The translations under genes were made by a program, and so were the position numbers. The notes under the pieces are model-generated. The model worked only from the letters and a program-made list of their open reading frames with translations. It had not been told where the DNA came from and did not search any database. 64,000 nt of DNA, taken from the NCBI RefSeq assembly GCF_026625785.1, contig NZ_CP113063.1, positions 2,294,001 to 2,358,000 on the forward strand, in the 5' to 3' direction. Each line of letters begins with the position of its first letter. Within the stretch, counting starts at the first letter, position 1. This document shows positions 17,091-28,374 of the stretch, piece after piece. Origin of the DNA: Gordonia sp. SL306. GTDB taxonomy: Bacteria; Actinomycetota; Actinomycetes; Mycobacteriales; Mycobacteriaceae.

Positions 17091-18532
17091 CACTGGTGTT
17101 GCGCTATATCGCGCGAAGCGACCGTGGGCTGGTCCGCTCGAACAACGAGGATTCCGTGTACGCGGGCGCCCGATTGCTCGCACTCGCCGACGGTATGGGC
17201 GGTCACGCCGCAGGCGAGGTGGCCAGTCAGCTGGTCATCCAGGCGCTGCGCAACCTCGACGACGACGAGCCGGGCGGCGACCTGCTCGCCCAGCTCGACC
17301 GTGCCACCCACACCGGTAACGCGGCGATAGCCGACCAGGTGGACCACTCCCCCGAACTCGAGGGCATGGGCACCACCCTCACGGCGATCCTGTTCGCGGG
17401 CAACCGCATCGGCCTGTGCCACATCGGGGACTCCCGCGGCTACCTGTACCGGGACGGCCAGCTGACCCAGATCACCCGCGACGACACGTTCGTGCAGACC
17501 CTCGTCGAAGAGGGACGCATCACGCCCGAACAGGCCCACTCCCACCCGCAGCGCTCGCTGATCATGCGTGCGCTGACCGGCCAGGAGGTGGAGCCGACGC
17601 TGACGATCCGCGAAGCGCGCGCAGGCGACCGCTACCTGCTGTGCAGTGACGGATTGTCTGATGTGGTCAGCGAGGAGACCCTCGCCGACACGCTCGGCTC
17701 GATCGTCGACCACAAGGAATGTGCCGATCGGCTCATCGAACTCGCGCTGCGCGGTGGCGGTCCCGACAACGTGACGGTGATCGTCGCAGATGTCGTCGAC
17801 ACCGAGTACGGCGATTCGCGGCCCATCGTCGGCGGTGCCGCGGGCGTCGACGACGAGGGCTACACACCCGACCCGGCAACAGCCGCCGGTCGTGCCGCAG
17901 CATTGCGACCACCGCCTGCGGAACCGCAGCGGCCCACCATCATGGCCGACGACGAACCGCCCCCTCGCAATCGGCGTCGGCGGTGGCTCGTCGCGGGCAC
18001 GGCGGTCGCGGTGATCGCGTTGATCGTCGCCGGGTTCTTCGTCACCCGGGCGATGGTGCGCAACAACTACTACGTCGGCGCGGTCGACGGTGACGTCGTG
18101 GTCTTCCAGGGCTCACCCGACAAGGTGCTGTTCCTCGACCTCAGTTCGGCATCCCAGAGCGCCTGCGTGACCGGGCTCGATCAGACCGACCCGGTGATCG
18201 AGTTCGTCGACCACGGCGCGTCGGACACCTGCACCCCGTTGCAGGTCGCCGATCTCGCCGAGCTCGACCGCAACGCGGTTGTCGGCAAGTCCATCCGGAA
18301 CATGCCACTCGCCGAGGCCGAAGAACGGGTACGGCACCTGAACTTCCTGCCGCTGTGCCCCGCGCCGACGCCTGCTCCGGCTCCCGCCCCGACGCCGGGA
18401 GCGCCGCCTGCCCCATCTCCGGCGCCGTCGGCACCACGCACGACGACACCTGTCCCAGAGACCACCGAGACCTCGCCGCAGGCACCGCCGCAGTACGACA
18501 GCGACGGCAACAAGATCTGCCGAGGTCATTGA
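17087..18532 (+). CDS. pstP: PstP, PP2C-type Ser/Thr protein phosphatase
   Basis: A 481-residue membrane phosphatase, orthologue of Rv0018c. The PP2C domain covers residues 1-240 with RSNNEDSVY, the metal-binding [26 protein letters not shown] and [12 protein letters not shown]. One membrane helix ([14 protein letters not shown], about residues 305-320) leads to an extracellular part that ends in a Pro/Ala/Thr-rich tail ([14 protein letters not shown]). It dephosphorylates PknA, PknB and their substrates in the division and wall-growth pathway. It starts at a GTG overlapping fhaB (GTGA), and its stop overlaps the rodA start by one base. Confidence 0.96.
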   Translation: MTLVLRYIARSDRGLVRSNNEDSVYAGARLLALADGMGGHAAGEVASQLVIQALRNLDDDEPGGDLLAQLDRATHTGNAAIADQVDHSPELEGMGTTLTAILFAGNRIGLCHIGDSRGYLYRDGQLTQITRDDTFVQTLVEEGRITPEQAHSHPQRSLIMRALTGQEVEPTLTIREARAGDRYLLCSDGLSDVVSEETLADTLGSIVDHKECADRLIELALRGGGPDNVTVIVADVVDTEYGDSRPIVGGAAGVDDEGYTPDPATAAGRAAALRPPPAEPQRPTIMADDEPPPRNRRRRWLVAGTAVAVIALIVAGFFVTRAMVRNNYYVGAVDGDVVVFQGSPDKVLFLDLSSASQSACVTGLDQTDPVIEFVDHGASDTCTPLQVADLAELDRNAVVGKSIRNMPLAEAEERVRHLNFLPLCPAPTPAPAPAPTPGAPPAPSPAPSAPRTTTPVPETTETSPQAPPQYDSDGNKICRGH

Positions 18533-19962
18533 TGAGCCAACCCGCAGCTCCCGTCCATGCACCGCCGCGCCAGCCGCCCGAACAAACCGGACGCACCGCG
18601 GAATTGGTGCTGCTCGGATTCGCCATCGGCCTGGTGACGGTGGCGCTGCTGATCGTTCAGGCGGCCCAAGGAGAAAGTCTCACTTGGGATCTGGCGAAGT
18701 ACGTAATCGCCTACATCGTGCTGTTCGGTGCTGCGCACCTGGTGGTCCGACGCTACGCGCCACACGCCGACCCATTGCTGCTGCCGGTGGTCGCAGTGCT
18801 CAACGGCCTCGGACTGGTGCTCATCCACCGGCTTGACCTGGGTACCGGCCGCAACGGCGAGACGGTCAACCCCACCGACGTCACCCACAACGCCGATCAG
18901 CAACTCGTCTGGGCGGCGCTGGGCATCATCGCGTTCTCGGCGATCCTCATCCTGGTCCGCGATCACCGCACGCTGTCGCGGTATTCGTACACGCTGGGCC
19001 TCGGAGGCCTTGTCCTCCTGATCATCCCGGCCCTGCTGCCGTCGTCGATGTCGGAGATCAACGGTTCGAAGAACTGGATCATCCTGCCGTTCTTCTCGAT
19101 CCAGCCCAGCGAGTTCGCCAAGATCCTCATCATCATCTTCACTGCGGCGTTCCTCGTCTCGAAGCGAGATCTGTTCACCACCGCGGGAAAACACTTCCTG
19201 GGCATGGACTTCCCCCGCGCACGTGACCTCGGTCCGCTGCTGGCGGCATGGTTCGTCTCGATCGCGGTGCTCGCCTACTCGTCCGATCTGGGCAGCTCCC
19301 TGCTGATCTTCTCGACGATGCTGACGATGGTGTACGTCGCGACCGAGCGTGCGAGTTGGCTGGTCCTCGGCGTGACCCTGTTCGTGGTCGGCGCGCTCCT
19401 CGCCTACCAGCTGTTCGCCCACCTGCAGGTGCGCGTGGAGATCTGGCGGGATCCGTTCAGCGACTTCAACGGTTCCGGCTATCAGATCGGCCAGAGTCTC
19501 TTCGGTCTGGCCACCGGAGGCCTCTTCGGCACCGGTCTGGGTTCTGGCAGGCCGAACATCGTCCCGTTCGCGAACACCGACTTCATCATCGCCACGATCG
19601 GCGAGGAACTCGGACTCGTCGGGCTCGGGGCGGTCCTGATGCTCTATCTGATCTTCGTCCTGCGCGGACTCCGCACCGGCATCGCGGTTCGTGACAGCTT
19701 CGGCAAACTGCTCGCCACCGGCCTTTCGTTCACCATCGCCGTGCAGGTGTTCGTCGTCGTCGGCGGCGTCACCAAACTGATCCCGCTGACAGGTCTGACC
19801 ACACCGTTCCTGTCGTACGGAGGTTCGTCACTGCTCGCCAACTACATCCTGGTGGCCTTGCTCATCCGGATCTCGAACGCGGCACGCGAACCCGATCCCA
19901 CGCGTAAACGGCCGCCGCCCAAGAGCATCGACTCACTGCCGACCCAGGCGGTGCGCCGATGA
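18532..19962 (+). CDS. rodA: RodA, SEDS-family peptidoglycan polymerase
   Basis: A 476-residue FtsW/RodA/SpoVE protein with a 25-residue Pro-rich cytoplasmic tail and at least ten membrane helices. Family segments are seen in [20 protein letters not shown], the [19 protein letters not shown] loop, GLGSGRPN, and the conserved [23 protein letters not shown] proteins polymerise lipid II glycan strands and work with a class B PBP, here encoded next door by pbpA. The ATG overlaps the pstP stop (TGATG). The stop overlaps the pbpA start (ATGA). Confidence 0.96.
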   Translation: MSQPAAPVHAPPRQPPEQTGRTAELVLLGFAIGLVTVALLIVQAAQGESLTWDLAKYVIAYIVLFGAAHLVVRRYAPHADPLLLPVVAVLNGLGLVLIHRLDLGTGRNGETVNPTDVTHNADQQLVWAALGIIAFSAILILVRDHRTLSRYSYTLGLGGLVLLIIPALLPSSMSEINGSKNWIILPFFSIQPSEFAKILIIIFTAAFLVSKRDLFTTAGKHFLGMDFPRARDLGPLLAAWFVSIAVLAYSSDLGSSLLIFSTMLTMVYVATERASWLVLGVTLFVVGALLAYQLFAHLQVRVEIWRDPFSDFNGSGYQIGQSLFGLATGGLFGTGLGSGRPNIVPFANTDFIIATIGEELGLVGLGAVLMLYLIFVLRGLRTGIAVRDSFGKLLATGLSFTIAVQVFVVVGGVTKLIPLTGLTTPFLSYGGSSLLANYILVALLIRISNAAREPDPTRKRPPPKSIDSLPTQAVRR

Positions 19963-21463
19963 ACAAGCCGATCCAGCGAGTGTCGATGGCGGTGATCGTG
20001 ATGGTCATCGCGCTCCTCGCCAACGCCACCTACGTGCAAGTGTTCAAGGCCGACAAGCTGCGGTCCGACCCGCGCAACAACCGCGTGCTGCTCGACGAGT
20101 ACGCCCGGCAGCGCGGCGCGATCACTGCCGACGGCGGTTCCGTGGTCGCGGTGTCGGTCCCCACCGACAGTCGGCTCAAGTTCTTGCGCACCTATCCGCC
20201 GAACACAGCGACCGCGTTCGCGCCGGTCACCGGCTATTACTCGTTCCAGTACGGCAGTACCGGACTGGAGCTGTACCAGAACTCGATCCTCAACGGCAAC
20301 GACGACCGACTCTTCGGTCAGCGGTTCATGGACATGTTCTCGGGCCGGGATCCGCGCGGCGGAAACGTGGTGAGCACCATCGTCCCGCGGCTGCAGCGCG
20401 CGGCTTTCGACGGTTTGCGCAACGGATGTCAGGGCGGCTGCCGCGGCGCGGTGGTGGCACTGCAGCCGAACACCGGCAAGATCCTCGCGATGGCGTCGAC
20501 GCCGAGCTACGACCCGAACAAGCTGGCCAGCCACGACCAGGACGTGCGGGAGAAGAGCTGGGCCGCATGGAACCAGCCCGGCGACATCGACAACCCGATG
20601 CTCAACCGTGCCGTCAACGAGCTGTATCCGCCCGGATCGACGTTCAAGGTGGTGACCACGGCGGCCGCGCTGCGCGACGGCGAGACCCCCGATGTCCGGC
20701 TCACCGCGGCACCGTCGATCGTGCTGCCCGACACCAACACGTCGCTGACCAATTACGGCGGCGAGACCTGCCCTGGCTCGTCCGGGGGCACTGTCTCGCT
20801 GCTCCAGGCGTTCAAGTACTCGTGCAATACGGCTTTCGTCGATCTGACGACGAACAAGATGAAGGATCCGATCACTGTGTTCCGTGAGACGGCGCAGCGC
20901 TTCGGCCTCGACGAGAAGCAGCCGGACACCCCTCTGCCGGTGTCCCGGTCGACCGTCGGCGCCATTCCCGACCTCGCCGCGCTGGGACAGGCGTCCATCG
21001 GGCAGCGCGACGTACGGGTGACCCCGATGCAGATGGCGATGGTGGCCTCAACCGTCGCCAACGGCGGCGTCCGGATGCAGCCCTATCTCGTGGACAAGTT
21101 GCAGGCCGCCGATCTGCGGACGCTGCAGACAACTCAACCGACCACCATCAACGAGCCGATCAGTTCGGACCAGGCCGCGACCCTGACCTCGCTGATGATC
21201 GAGTCGGAACGTAGTACACAGGGGGCCGGCGGCCCGGTCTCGATCGCATCGAAGACGGGTACCGCCGAGCACTCGGCGACCTCGGACGTCGAATCGGAGA
21301 CTCCGTACTCGTGGTACATCGCCTTCGGGCCGTCCTCGAATGCGCAGATCGCGGTCGCGGTGGTGGTCGAGAACGGGGACCCGGGTCCCGCGTCAACAGG
21401 GGGTGCGGTGTCGGCGCCGATCGGACGAGCAGTGATCAATGCGTTGGTGGGAGGTGCAAGCTG

Positions 21464-21464
<1 letters not shown>
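19959..21464 (+). CDS. pbpA: PbpA, class B penicillin-binding protein
   Basis: A 501-residue orthologue of Rv0016c. One N-terminal anchor ([17 protein letters not shown]) is followed by a dimerisation domain and a transpeptidase domain. The active-site motifs are present: STFK (catalytic Ser) in [12 protein letters not shown] in KYSCNTAF and KTG in SKTGTAEH. There is no glycosyltransferase domain, as expected for class B. It cross-links peptidoglycan made by RodA at the septum and poles, and in mycobacteria it is controlled by PknB phosphorylation. Overlaps with both rodA and pknA indicate translational coupling. Confidence 0.96.
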
Positions 21465-22840
<1,376 letters not shown>

Positions 22841-22946
22841 GTTGACCGATAATGGATGAGGTGTCGTTTCCACGCGCGGTCCGGGCAATCATGCCCGGTC
22901 ACCGTCCGGACGATCGCAAGCAGCGAAAGATGGTGAGCGCAAGGTG

Positions 22947-24875
22947 ATGTCGACACCGCACCATCTGTCCGATCGTTACGAGCTCGGTGAGACGCTCGGA
23001 TTCGGCGGGATGTCGGAAGTCCATTTTGCCCGGGATCTCCGACTTCACCGTGACGTCGCGGTCAAGGTGTTGCGCGCCGATCTGGCCCGCGACCCCACCT
23101 TCTATCTCCGATTCCGCCGCGAGGCACAGAACGCGGCGAAGCTGAATCACCCGACCATCGTGCAGGTGTTCGACACCGGGGAGGCCGAGACCGAGGACGG
23201 CCCGCTCCCGTTCATCGTGATGGAGTACGTCGACGGCGAGACGCTACGCGACGTGCTCCGGGCCAATGGACAGGTCTCGCCGCGACAGGCGATGACCTGG
23301 ATGGCCGATGTGGCTGCCGCGATGGACTTCTCACACCGCAACGGCATCGTGCATCGCGACATGAAGCCCGCCAACGTGATGATCGACAAATCCGGCGCCG
23401 TGAAGGTGATGGACTTCGGCATCGCGCGCGCGATGAGTGACTCGACGTCGACGATGACGCAGACGTCGGCGGTGATGGGCACTGCGCAGTATCTGTCACC
23501 GGAACAGGCGCGGGGCATCAAGGTGGATCCGCGCAGTGACATCTACTCGATGGGCTGCGTGCTGTTCGAGTTGCTCACCGGCGAACCTCCCTTCACCGGC
23601 GACTCGCCGGTGGCGGTCGCGCATCAGCACGTGCACGAAGACCCGCCCTGGCCGTCGTCGATCCGGCCGGAGATCCCGCGCGAGCTGGACTCCGTGGTGC
23701 TCAAGGCGATGAGCAAGAACCCGGCCAACCGCTACCAGTCGGCGGCGGATCTGCGATCCGACCTCATCAAGGTGCTCGCCGGCGGAAAACCGTCGGCGCC
23801 GATGCTGCTGTCCGACGAGGACCGCACCGAGTTCATGGACAGCGGCCCGCGCCGCGCCCTTGCTGCCGACGCCGGTGTCCGACGTGGCAGCGGAAACCAC
23901 CGACGTGACGACGCCGACGGTGACGGTGACGAGGCCGAACCGACGCGGCGACGTATCCGTGGTCCGGTGATCGGTGCCGTCGCGGCCGTCGTGGTCCTGC
24001 TAGCCGGACTGTTGCTGTGGTCTCCGTGGAGCTCGGACTCGGCCCGGCAGGTTCCGGTGCCCGCCGTCGCGGGGAAGTCGCTGACGGACGCGCGGGACAG
24101 CCTCGAAAAGGCCGGTTTCAAGGTGAAACAGCTCGAGGAACCGAGCCTGGACGTCGCCACCGGTTCGGCGACCCGATCCACCCCGGCCGAGAATGTGCTG
24201 GCCGCGCAGGGATCCGAGATCACGCTGTACATCTCGACCGGCCCTCAGCGACACCAGATGCCCGACTTACAGGGCCAGACTCCGGACGAGGCCACCGAAG
24301 CGTTACGCGTCCTCGGCTTCTCGAATGTGAAGACCGATCGGGTCGACTCCAGCGCCGACCTCAAGGACAAGGTCGTGAGCACCACGCCGCCGATCGGCGC
24401 CGAGGCACCGGTGAACGGTGCCGTGGTGGTCCATGTGGGCAACGGCCCGAGGGAGATCACCGTCCCCGACGTCACCGGTCAGACCGAGGATGCGGCGCGC
24501 ACCGTGTTGGAGCAGGTCAACCTGAAGGTCGTCTCGATCGCCGGTGACTCCGAATTGCCTGCCGGTCAGGTCGTCAGCAGTTCACCGTCGGCCGGTACCA
24601 CCGTGGAACAGGGTTCGACCGTGCAGATCGTCGTGTCGCGCGGCAACATGTTCGTGATGCCCAACCTGCGCGGGCAGACCCCCGCACAGGCCCGGCAGTC
24701 ACTCGCCGCGGCGGGCTGGCAGGACACCACGCTGACGCGGTCGACGCGGAACGTCCCGATCACCAGCTCCGATGACGGCAAAGTGGTCGGCCAGGAGCCC
24801 GACGCCGGGGCACGCGTACGCAAGAACGGCTCGGTCTCGATCGTCGTCGGTCAGGGCAGTCTGCTGCCCGGCTGA
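22947..24875 (+). CDS. pknB: PknB, PASTA-domain Ser/Thr protein kinase
   Basis: A 642-residue kinase, orthologue of Rv0014c. The kinase domain is in residues 1-280: LGFGGMSEVHFARD, VAVKVLRAD, HRDMKPAN, DFGIARA and activation loop TQTSAVMGTAQYLSPEQA. A juxtamembrane linker (RRGSGNHRRDDADGDGDEAE) precedes the membrane helix VIGAVAAVVVLLAGLLLW. Four extracellular PASTA domains follow (VPVPAVAGKSL, QMPDLQGQTPDEA, ITVPDVTGQTEDA, VMPNLRGQTPAQA) that bind peptidoglycan fragments and lipid II. A GTG one codon earlier is an equally possible start. A gap of about 100 bp separates it from pknA. It is the last gene of the operon. Confidence 0.96.
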   Translation: MSTPHHLSDRYELGETLGFGGMSEVHFARDLRLHRDVAVKVLRADLARDPTFYLRFRREAQNAAKLNHPTIVQVFDTGEAETEDGPLPFIVMEYVDGETLRDVLRANGQVSPRQAMTWMADVAAAMDFSHRNGIVHRDMKPANVMIDKSGAVKVMDFGIARAMSDSTSTMTQTSAVMGTAQYLSPEQARGIKVDPRSDIYSMGCVLFELLTGEPPFTGDSPVAVAHQHVHEDPPWPSSIRPEIPRELDSVVLKAMSKNPANRYQSAADLRSDLIKVLAGGKPSAPMLLSDEDRTEFMDSGPRRALAADAGVRRGSGNHRRDDADGDGDEAEPTRRRIRGPVIGAVAAVVVLLAGLLLWSPWSSDSARQVPVPAVAGKSLTDARDSLEKAGFKVKQLEEPSLDVATGSATRSTPAENVLAAQGSEITLYISTGPQRHQMPDLQGQTPDEATEALRVLGFSNVKTDRVDSSADLKDKVVSTTPPIGAEAPVNGAVVVHVGNGPREITVPDVTGQTEDAARTVLEQVNLKVVSIAGDSELPAGQVVSSSPSAGTTVEQGSTVQIVVSRGNMFVMPNLRGQTPAQARQSLAAAGWQDTTLTRSTRNVPITSSDDGKVVGQEPDAGARVRKNGSVSIVVGQGSLLPG

Positions 24876-24892
24876 TCTGTCCCGCCCATCCG

Positions 24893-24955
24893 CCGATCGA
24901 GTAGGCGAGGAGCGCAGCGAGGAGCGCAGCGAGGAGCCGTATCGAGATCCCGCAG
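24893..24955. repeat. REP-like intergenic repeat between pknB and trpG
   Basis: The 80-bp gap between the convergent pknB and trpG genes carries three copies of GAGGAGCGCAGC-type units framed by GATCGAGTAGGCG and CCGTATCGAGATC. The same frame (TCTCGATACG ... CTACTCGA) occurs inverted at 53509-53600. I take it for a dispersed intergenic element that may also end transcription here. Confidence 0.7.
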
Positions 24956-24956
24956 G

Positions 24957-25640
24957 TCAGCCGACGGCGTCGGCCATCTCCGCCTCGAGAACGGCCACCC
25001 GCGATTCGTCGATGGAGACACCGCAGACCGCCAGCCAGTTCGCCAGCATCCGGTGACCGCCCTGCGTGAGAACACTCTCGGGATGGAACTGCACGCCGTG
25101 AATGGGCAGTTCGCGGTGCGCCATCGCCATCACGATGCCGGACTCGGTACGACCGGTCACGACCAGCTCGTCCGGGATCGTCTCCGGGAGGACCGTCAGC
25201 GAGTGATAGCGCGTCGCGGTGAACGGATCCGGTAGTCCGACGAGCACACCCGCGTCGTCGTGGAACACCAGCGACGTCTTGCCGTGGAGGAGTTCGGGCG
25301 CGCGGTCGACGGTGCCGCCGAACGCCGCGCCGATCGCCTGGTGGCCGAGGCACACGCCGAGGAGCGGTATGCCGGTCTCCCGTGCCACACCGACCATCGG
25401 GATCGTCGCGCCCGCGCGCTGCGGGGTGCCTGGTCCGGGGCTCAGGAGCACACCGTCGAAGCCTTCGATCGCGGCGGTCGGGTCATCGAGCTGCGGATCG
25501 TCGTTGCGCCACACCACGGCCTCGACGCCCAGCTGGCCCAGATACTGGACCAGGTTGTAGACAAAGCTGTCGTAATTGTCGATGACCAGGATGCGGCCGG
25601 AGGTGGTTCCGGCTCCCACGTGCGCAGACGGCTGATTCAC
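24957..25640 (-). CDS. trpG: Glutamine amidotransferase, anthranilate/aminodeoxychorismate synthase component II
   Basis: A 227-residue class I glutamine amidotransferase, the positional counterpart of M. tuberculosis trpG (Rv0013). ILVIDNYDSFVYNLVQYL is the diagnostic N-terminus. The catalytic Cys is in LLGVCLGHQAIG and the His/Glu pair in GVQFHPESV. LSPGPGTP forms the oxyanion region. It supplies ammonia from glutamine to TrpE or PabB for anthranilate or 4-aminodeoxychorismate synthesis; one such protein often serves both. The start is the GTG at 25640; its RBS is weak. It is convergent with pknB and divergent from crgA. Confidence 0.93.
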   Translation of the reverse strand: MNQPSAHVGAGTTSGRILVIDNYDSFVYNLVQYLGQLGVEAVVWRNDDPQLDDPTAAIEGFDGVLLSPGPGTPQRAGATIPMVGVARETGIPLLGVCLGHQAIGAAFGGTVDRAPELLHGKTSLVFHDDAGVLVGLPDPFTATRYHSLTVLPETIPDELVVTGRTESGIVMAMAHRELPIHGVQFHPESVLTQGGHRMLANWLAVCGVSIDESRVAVLEAEMADAVG

Positions 25641-25860
25641 CCCGTCAGGCTACCGCGGGCGCCCAGACACGGGTCACCTGGTTTTCCGGGCCGCCCGACG
25701 TCGGAATCGCGACATTGTCGGGTCAGCTACCTGGTGAGATACCGTAGACACAGAGCTCTTGCGAGAGCGACGGACCGCCGGGCCCCCGATGCGGGACATC
25801 TCCGGCCATCGTCGCGCCGACCGACAGCCCGACGCGCTGTTCAGCACTACAAAGGAAGTC

Positions 25861-26151
25861 ATGCCGAAGTCAAAAGTCCGGAAGAAGACCGACTACACCA
25901 TCAACCCGGCCAGCCGTACGCCGGTCAAGGTGAAGGCCGGACCGTCGAGCAACATCTACGTGTGGATCATGCTCGGACTGATGCTGCTCGGGCTCGCCTG
26001 GCTCATCGTGTTCTACCTCGTCGCGACACCGTCGGCGCTCGGCGCCGAGGGCAAGGCCCTGCACTGGATGTACAACCTCGGCCCGTGGAACTTCTTGATC
26101 GGATTCGCCCTGATGGTGGTGGGTCTGCTGATGACGATGCGGTGGCGCTGA
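25861..26151 (+). CDS. crgA: CrgA, cell division protein
   Basis: A 96-residue protein with the CrgA layout: basic N-terminus [20 protein letters not shown], first helix [23 protein letters not shown], a short external loop with LGPWN, and second helix [16 protein letters not shown] ending MRWR. In mycobacteria CrgA connects FtsZ, FtsQ, FtsI and CwsA at the septum and affects pole growth. AAAGGA stands before the ATG. It is the orthologue of Rv0011c and in the same place relative to trpG and pknB. A tandem repeat lies just after the gene. Confidence 0.96.
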   Translation: MPKSKVRKKTDYTINPASRTPVKVKAGPSSNIYVWIMLGLMLLGLAWLIVFYLVATPSALGAEGKALHWMYNLGPWNFLIGFALMVVGLLMTMRWR

Positions 26152-26171
26152 CCAGCGGTGCCGCACCCGAC

Positions 26172-26233
26172 TCACATGTGTGTAATTCATCCACACTGTG
26201 GAAATCACATGTGTGTAACTCATCCCCACTGTG
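26172..26233. repeat. Two direct 29-bp repeats downstream of crgA
   Basis: Copies at 26172-26200 and 26205-26233 match at 27 of 29 bases, separated by GAAA. Each contains the palindrome CACATGTG, then TGTGTAA, CATCC and CACTGTG. They sit immediately before the start of the PH-like gene, so a paired regulator-binding site is likely. Confidence 0.8.
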
Positions 26234-26242
26234 AGTAAGTCC

Positions 26243-26251
26243 TGTGGATAA
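26243..26251 (-). promoter_or_regulatory. Perfect DnaA box over the start of the PH-like gene
   Basis: TGTGGATAA is the exact complement of the DnaA consensus TTATCCACA. It overlaps the GTG start codon at 26244 and follows two 29-bp repeats containing related CATCCACA and CATCCCCA sequences. DnaA control of this gene is possible. The match may also arise by chance. Confidence 0.45.
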
Positions 26252-26750
26252 CTCTGCCGAACTGTCCACACTCGAATGGTCGACACCGCGGCCTGCCGCA
26301 TTCACACTGGCCGCTGGCGGGCTGATTCTGCTGGTCGCGGCGATATTGACCGCTTCTGACCCGGTTGGTCTGGTGTTGATGGGGTTCGCCGCGCTGCTCC
26401 TGTTGGGTTTCGCCGGATATGCCCTGTGGATACGTCCACGCCTCGCCGTGACGACTGGTGATGATCCACAACCGGCGATCACGGTGCGCACCCTCGGTGG
26501 CACCCACACGTATCCGCGAGATCGGATCGACAGAATCCGTCTGATCGACTTCCGGCGGATCGGCCGACGGACCGGTCAACTGGAGTTCGACGTACTGCGC
26601 GACGACGCGCCGTCGACGGCACCCACCGAAGGCCTGCGCGAGGACACGCGCCTGGTGGTGTTCAGCAGATGGGATCTCGGCGCAGACCTCGGGGACGTCG
26701 CCGACGACCTCCGGCTGGCCGGCTTCGTCGTCGACGACCAGCGCAAGTAG
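26244..26750 (+). CDS. PH-like domain membrane protein (Rv0010c-type)
   Basis: A 168-residue protein with two N-terminal membrane helices (AAGGLILLVAAIL and VLMGFAALLLLGFAGYALWI) and a cytoplasmic part (residues 65-168) resembling bacterial PH domains: PAITVRTLGGTHTYPRDRIDRI, then a run of strands and a final helix. Its place beside crgA matches M. tuberculosis Rv0010c. Role unknown; neighbours suggest the envelope or septum. The start GTG lies inside a DnaA-box sequence and has GAGTAAG upstream. It ends 17 bp before the convergent rhomboid gene. Confidence 0.85.
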   Translation: MDNSAELSTLEWSTPRPAAFTLAAGGLILLVAAILTASDPVGLVLMGFAALLLLGFAGYALWIRPRLAVTTGDDPQPAITVRTLGGTHTYPRDRIDRIRLIDFRRIGRRTGQLEFDVLRDDAPSTAPTEGLREDTRLVVFSRWDLGADLGDVADDLRLAGFVVDDQRK

Positions 26751-26767
26751 TCGCGCTCCCGGCGTCG

Positions 26768-27661
26768 TCAGCCGACGAGGACGTGCGAGTTCGCGTACGC
26801 GACCCCGGCCCCGATACCGACGGCCAGCGCGACGACGAGCAACACCGCAACACTGATCCAGCCGACCCGACCGACGGAGGCGGCGGTACGGTGCTGCGGC
26901 GAGAGCACCCATTGCGGCAGGAAGATGATGCCCGCGGCGGCCGCTGCGCCGAAGACCAGGCCGCCGACATGAGCCAGCAGTGAGATTCCTGGAATGGTCA
27001 CCGACAGGACCAGGTTGAGCGCGATGATCGAGATCACCGGGACCGGCGAGACCCGCGCCTTCAGCACGATGACCAGCACCGCGCCCATCAGACCGTAGAT
27101 GGCGCCCGATGCCCCGGCGTTGACGGCAACCGATCCGAACACCATCACGGCCGCGCTGCCACCGAGCAGAGACGTGACGTAGACGGCCAGGTACCGCGGG
27201 ATGCCGATCGCCACCTCGAGGTCACGCCCGAGGATGTACAGCGAGATCATGTTGAGCGCGATGTGGGTGACCGAGAAGTGCAGGAATCCGGCCGTGAGCA
27301 ATCGCCAATAGTCGCCGTCGGCGACCCAGGGCTTCACCAGCGCCCAATCGACGAACAGCGGCGATCGGACCATGTCGACGCCCTTCGCCTGCATCACGCA
27401 GATCGCGAAGACGACGAGATTGACCGCGATCAGGCCGTACGTCGCGTACGGGCGGGCCGCCACCATGGGTTTCGTCACCATCGGGCGGATGCCGCGGTCG
27501 GCGAATGTCGGTCGCGTCACGGACTTCTGGACGCCGTCATTGCGCAGGCAGTCGACGCAGTGCTGGCCGACCGCCGCCGGGCGCAGACATTCCGGGCATG
27601 CGGGTCGTCCGCACCGGCTGCACGCCAGGCCGGTCGGGCGGTCGGGATGCCGGAAGCACAC
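26768..27661 (-). CDS. Rhomboid-family intramembrane serine protease
   Basis: A protein of at least 297 residues. A Cys-rich N-terminal zinc-ribbon-like segment (CSRCGRPACPECL, CVDCLRN) precedes six or more membrane helices. Catalytic Ser is in GASGAIYGLMGA and catalytic His in LLAHVGGLVFG; HFSVTHIALNM is the usual loop-1/helix-2 region. Rhomboids cut membrane proteins within the bilayer. The coding frame continues 17 codons upstream of the GTG at 27661, as QHPGPQYAAGPPA, to a CTG that overlaps the ppiA stop (27710-27712), so the true start may be non-canonical. It is downstream of ppiA on the same strand. Confidence 0.92.
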   Translation of the reverse strand: MCFRHPDRPTGLACSRCGRPACPECLRPAAVGQHCVDCLRNDGVQKSVTRPTFADRGIRPMVTKPMVAARPYATYGLIAVNLVVFAICVMQAKGVDMVRSPLFVDWALVKPWVADGDYWRLLTAGFLHFSVTHIALNMISLYILGRDLEVAIGIPRYLAVYVTSLLGGSAAVMVFGSVAVNAGASGAIYGLMGAVLVIVLKARVSPVPVISIIALNLVLSVTIPGISLLAHVGGLVFGAAAAAGIIFLPQWVLSPQHRTAASVGRVGWISVAVLLVVALAVGIGAGVAYANSHVLVG

Positions 27662-27708
27662 CGCCGGCGGGCCGGCGGCGTACTGAGGTCCGGGATGTTG
27701 CGGGCCGG

Positions 27709-28242
27709 TCAGTTGATTTCGATCTTCTGGATGACCACTTCGTCGAGCGGACGATCCGAGCGGTCGGTCGACGTGGTCGCGATGGCGTCGACAACCTGCT
27801 GCGAGGCGGGATCGACGACCTCACCGAAAATCGTGTGGCGGCGATTCAGGTGCGGGGTCGGTCCGACCGTGATGAAGAACTGCGAACCGTTGGTGCCCGG
27901 CCCGGCGTTGGCCATGGCCAGCAGGTACGGGCGGTCGAACTGCAGTTCCGGGTGGAATTCATCGGCGAACTGGTAGCCGGGGCCACCGCGGCCGGTGCCG
28001 GTCGGGTCGCCGCCCTGGACCATGAAGCCCTCGATGACGCGATGGAAGACCGAGCCGTCATAGAACGGGCCGCTGTCGCCGCCCGAGGCGTTCGGCTGGC
28101 TGTACTCCTTGGAGCCGTCTGCGAGGCCGGTGAAGTTGGCCACCGTCTTGGGTGCGTGGTTCGGGAAGAGTTCGACAACGATGTCGCCGCGATTGGTGTG
28201 AAGGGTCGCGGTCTGCTTCTGAGTAGTCACGTCTCCATCCAA
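27709..28242 (-). CDS. ppiA: Peptidyl-prolyl cis-trans isomerase A (cyclophilin)
   Basis: A cyclophilin of about 175 residues, orthologue of Rv0009. [22 protein letters not shown] is the family start. The active site is seen in [20 protein letters not shown] (Arg, Phe, Met, Gln) and [20 protein letters not shown] and GRG are also conserved. It catalyses Xaa-Pro isomerisation in protein folding, in the cytoplasm, since no signal peptide is visible. Two starts compete: ATG at 28242 and GTG at 28230, the latter with GGAG close by. The stop overlaps a possible CTG start of the rhomboid gene. Confidence 0.96.
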   Translation of the reverse strand: MDGDVTTQKQTATLHTNRGDIVVELFPNHAPKTVANFTGLADGSKEYSQPNASGGDSGPFYDGSVFHRVIEGFMVQGGDPTGTGRGGPGYQFADEFHPELQFDRPYLLAMANAGPGTNGSQFFITVGPTPHLNRRHTIFGEVVDPASQQVVDAIATTSTDRSDRPLDEVVIQKIEIN

Positions 28243-28374
28243 CCACTTGACGCCAAGTCTGCACTCTGCCGTCCGCGAACATGCCCCGGCGTACAGGCCG
28301 ATAGGCGTCGGGCCCGAAGATGACGGACACGTCCGAGGTGACAGGCGGTGAGTCGGGCTGGCACGCTGGTGGAC

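Noticed and set aside
26172..26233. Direct repeats as a CRISPR array
   Set aside because: Only two copies with a 4-base spacer and no cas genes nearby.
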